Part shown: in pieces, positions 59,400 through 64,000 of the stretch
Layout: every line of letters starts with the position of its first letter
How positions within the stretch are numbered: position 1 is the stretch's first letter
From: Microvirga sp. VF16
GTDB lineage: Bacteria > Pseudomonadota > Alphaproteobacteria > Rhizobiales > Beijerinckiaceae
Reading direction: 5' to 3'
Length of the DNA stretch: 64,000 nucleotides
Assembly (NCBI RefSeq): GCF_016864375.1
Contig: NZ_CP069354.1
Coordinates: 372,001 to 436,000, forward strand
Made by a program: the position numbers and the translations under genes
Notes under the pieces: model-generated
What the model saw: the letters and a program-made list of their open reading frames with translations, nothing else
What the model was told of the DNA's origin: nothing
Database searches by the model: none

Positions 59400-60915
<1,516 letters not shown>

Positions 60916-60928
<13 letters not shown>

Positions 60929-60945
60929 AGGTCTTTCTCGTAAAG
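60916..60945 (+). repeat. Exact tandem duplication of GTCTTTCTCGTAAAG across the atpA stop
   Basis: Copies at 60916-60930 and 60931-60945. The stop TAA sits in the first copy; the second repeats it in frame, giving a backup stop. It changes nothing in the protein. Confidence 0.9.
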
Positions 60946-60998
60946 ACTTGCGTTTTCGTAAGATCCAGCCGGTTTTCCGGAGAGGGTAGGGACGCTCG

Positions 60999-61871
60999 AT
61001 GCCGAGCTTAAAAGACCTTCGTAACCGCATCGCCTCGGTTAAGGCGACGCAGAAGATCACCAAGGCCATGCAGATGGTGGCCGCCGCGAAGCTGCGCCGC
61101 GCGCAGTCCGCGGCGGAAGCCGCGCGCCCTTACGCGGAGCGCATGGCCGTGGTGCTCGGCAACCTCGCGTCCGGCATCACCATCGGGCCCGACACGCCGC
61201 GTCTTCTGGCCGGCACCGGTTCCGACCGCGTTCACCTGCTGGTCGTCTGCACCGCGGAGCGCGGCCTGTGCGGGGCGTTCAACTCGTCGATCGCGCGTCT
61301 TGCCCGCGATCATGCCACCCGGCTCCTGGCCGAGGGCAAGACCATCAAGATCATCTGCGTCGGCAAGAAGGGCTACGACATCCTGCGCCGCCAGTTCGCC
61401 GAGCAGATCATCGAGCTCATCGACCTGCGCTCTGTGCGTCAGCTCGGATTCGAGCAGGGCGACATGATCGCTCAGAAGATCCTCGCGCGATTCGAGGCGG
61501 GCGAGTTCGACGTGGCGACGTTGTTCTACTCGCGCTTCCGCTCGGTGATTGCCCAGATCCCGACCGCGCAGCAGATCATCCCAGCCCAGATCGAGGCCAG
61601 CGCCGGCGCCCCCGACGCGGTCTATGAGTACGAGCCCGAGGAAGGCGAGATCCTCGCGACGCTCCTGCCGCGGAACCTCACCGTGCAGATCTTCCGGGCG
61701 CTGCTCGAGAATGCAGCCTCCGAACAGGGCGCCCGCATGAGCGCCATGGACAATGCGACCCGCAACGCGGGCGAGATGATCAAGAAGCAGACGATGACCT
61801 ATAACCGGTCGCGTCAGGCGATGATCACCAAGGAACTGATCGAAATCATTTCGGGCGCCGAGGCGCTCTGA
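60999..61871 (+). CDS. atpG: ATP synthase F1 gamma subunit
   Basis: A 290-residue central shaft. [20 protein letters not shown] and [14 protein letters not shown] form the N-terminal helix, [20 protein letters not shown] the beta region and [22 protein letters not shown] the C-terminal helix signature. GGAGAGGGTAGG precedes the ATG. Forms F1 with alpha and beta. Confidence 0.97.
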   Translation: MPSLKDLRNRIASVKATQKITKAMQMVAAAKLRRAQSAAEAARPYAERMAVVLGNLASGITIGPDTPRLLAGTGSDRVHLLVVCTAERGLCGAFNSSIARLARDHATRLLAEGKTIKIICVGKKGYDILRRQFAEQIIELIDLRSVRQLGFEQGDMIAQKILARFEAGEFDVATLFYSRFRSVIAQIPTAQQIIPAQIEASAGAPDAVYEYEPEEGEILATLLPRNLTVQIFRALLENAASEQGARMSAMDNATRNAGEMIKKQTMTYNRSRQAMITKELIEIISGAEAL

Positions 61872-63332
<1,461 letters not shown>

Positions 63333-63344
63333 GTTAAATTAAGC

Positions 63345-63381
63345 AGCATCCCGGAGCCGTGCCTGCACGCTCCGGGATGCT
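63345..63381 (+). other. Perfect 13-base hairpin in the atpD-atpC gap
   Basis: AGCATCCCGGAGC at 63345-63357 pairs perfectly with GCTCCGGGATGCT at 63369-63381. No U tract follows. It may protect the atpD message or lower atpC, as described for operons where epsilon is needed at one-third the level of beta. Confidence 0.6.
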
Positions 63382-63442
63382 CTTGTCCAAGCGTATCTCC
63401 CAAACGATTCCCGATCATCGGTCGGGATGATGAGGAGCTCAG

Positions 63443-63844
63443 ATGGCTACCTTCAACTTCGAACTCGTCTCTCCCGAGCGGGTGCTGTTCTCCGGCGAGG
63501 TCGACGCCGTCGTGCTGCCGGCGACCGAGGGCGACATGACGGTTCTGGCCGGCCATTCGCCGGTGATGACCACCCTCAAGACCGGGTTCCTCGTCGTCAC
63601 CAGCACGCCCGGCAATGGGCGCCGCGTCCTCGTGCGCGGTGGCTTCGCCGACGTGAACCAGAACGGCCTTACGGTCCTCGCCGAGCGCGCTCTTCCGGAG
63701 GAGGAGCTGACTCAGGATATCCTCGACCAGGAGATCCTGACAGCGGAAATGCACTACGACGCCACCAACGAACCGGCAGCCAAGCATGCAGCTGAATCGG
63801 CCATCGCACAGCTGCGCGAAGCCAAGGCGGCGCTGAACTTCTAA
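63443..63844 (+). CDS. atpC: ATP synthase F1 epsilon subunit
   Basis: A 133-residue subunit with beta-sandwich FNFELVSPERVLFSGEVDAV, PATEGDMTVLAGHSPVMTTL and RGGFADVNQNGLTVLAERAL, followed by a C-terminal helical hairpin that can inhibit ATP hydrolysis. GAGGAG-like sequence precedes the ATG. Last gene of the operon. Confidence 0.95.
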   Translation: MATFNFELVSPERVLFSGEVDAVVLPATEGDMTVLAGHSPVMTTLKTGFLVVTSTPGNGRRVLVRGGFADVNQNGLTVLAERALPEEELTQDILDQEILTAEMHYDATNEPAAKHAAESAIAQLREAKAALNF

Positions 63845-63852
63845 GCTGAAAC

Positions 63853-63876
63853 AACCCGGCCCCGAGCCGGGTTTTT
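63853..63876 (+). terminator. Intrinsic terminator of atpHAGDC
   Basis: AACCCGGC, a CCCGA loop, GCCGGGTT and a run of five T, 8 bases after the atpC stop. Confidence 0.93.
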
Positions 63877-63882
63877 CATTTC

Positions 63883-64000
63883 ATGGACCAGACCGCGCCG
63901 CTCATCCTCACACTGACATTCGACGAGCGAGCCTTCGCCTTCTTCGAAGAGAGAAGACGGCGCTACTTTCCTTCCAAGTCCAATTTCATCCCCGCGCATC
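63883..64000 (+). CDS. 2'-5' RNA ligase family protein (partial, N-terminus only)
   Basis: The frame from the ATG at 63883 is open to the window end (39 residues): LILTLTFDERAFAFFEERRR then FPSKSNFIPAH. The start resembles LigT/2H-phosphoesterase proteins, in which a His-x-Thr motif follows a PxHxTL run; the visible part stops at PAH, just where it would begin. Tentative. Confidence 0.55.
   Translation, partial: MDQTAPLILTLTFDERAFAFFEERRRRYFPSKSNFIPAH

Overview
The window is chromosomal DNA of a high-GC alphaproteobacterium, most likely a member of the Hyphomicrobiales (Rhizobiales), and by overall feel a Methylobacteriaceae/Microvirga-like organism. The order-level call rests on the sdhCDAB, mdh-sucCD-sucA-sucB-lpd and atpHAGDC clusters, priA next to an F1-only ATP synthase operon, HWE/HisKA_2 kinases, an Omp19/Inh-type lipoprotein and small families typical of the order (DUF4170, YggU, YbaN). 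The genus is a guess. I see no prophage, insertion sequence or CRISPR array.

Layout. 1-5.4 kb: an exported FecR/TPR protein (3' end outside the window), a lone receiver, a glutamine-amidotransferase/acetyltransferase pair, and an ScfR-type regulator divergent from isocitrate lyase. 5.6-7.2 kb: aceA followed by a DUF4170 gene. 7.4-17.7 kb: a one-direction block with touching or overlapping reading frames from the second gene on. It holds a YehZYXW-type betaine ABC transporter, a biliverdin-forming heme oxygenase, a bacteriophytochrome kinase, a receiver and two HWE/HisKA_2 kinases. 17.7-25.4 kb: intergenic palindromes, an amidase and many small genes, including two paralogous exported Arg-rich proteins, a PRC-barrel protein and an aldehyde dehydrogenase. 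25.5-34.3 kb: a peptide-type ABC importer with an M20 amidohydrolase and an alpha/beta hydrolase, divergent from an RpiR regulator. 34.3-37.8 kb: tRNA-Ala(CGC), yggT, yggU, folD, a lectin-like secreted protein and a LysR regulator.

38-64 kb is an energy-metabolism region: succinate dehydrogenase, an Inh-like lipoprotein, ZapE, a TetR regulator, malate dehydrogenase, succinyl-CoA synthetase, the 2-oxoglutarate dehydrogenase complex with its E3, thymidine kinase, a candidate structured RNA, xerC, priA, a histidine phosphatase and the F1 sector of ATP synthase. The last gene is the start of a 2'-5' RNA ligase-like protein. Five TCA-cycle enzyme systems counting aceA, plus F1 ATPase, lie within 58 kb, with candidate operators at aceA, sdh and mdh.

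The most unusual item is the fused transport/photoreceptor block. The 3' end of the osmoprotectant permease gene overlaps bphO, which overlaps bphP, so red/far-red light sensing and compatible-solute uptake appear to share a transcript. Other items worth testing are a structured RNA candidate behind a very good sigma70-type promoter near 54.25 kb, the small exported paralog pair, and several inverted repeats that look like operators or mobile intergenic palindromes. All functional calls are from reading the sequence; no database search was run.
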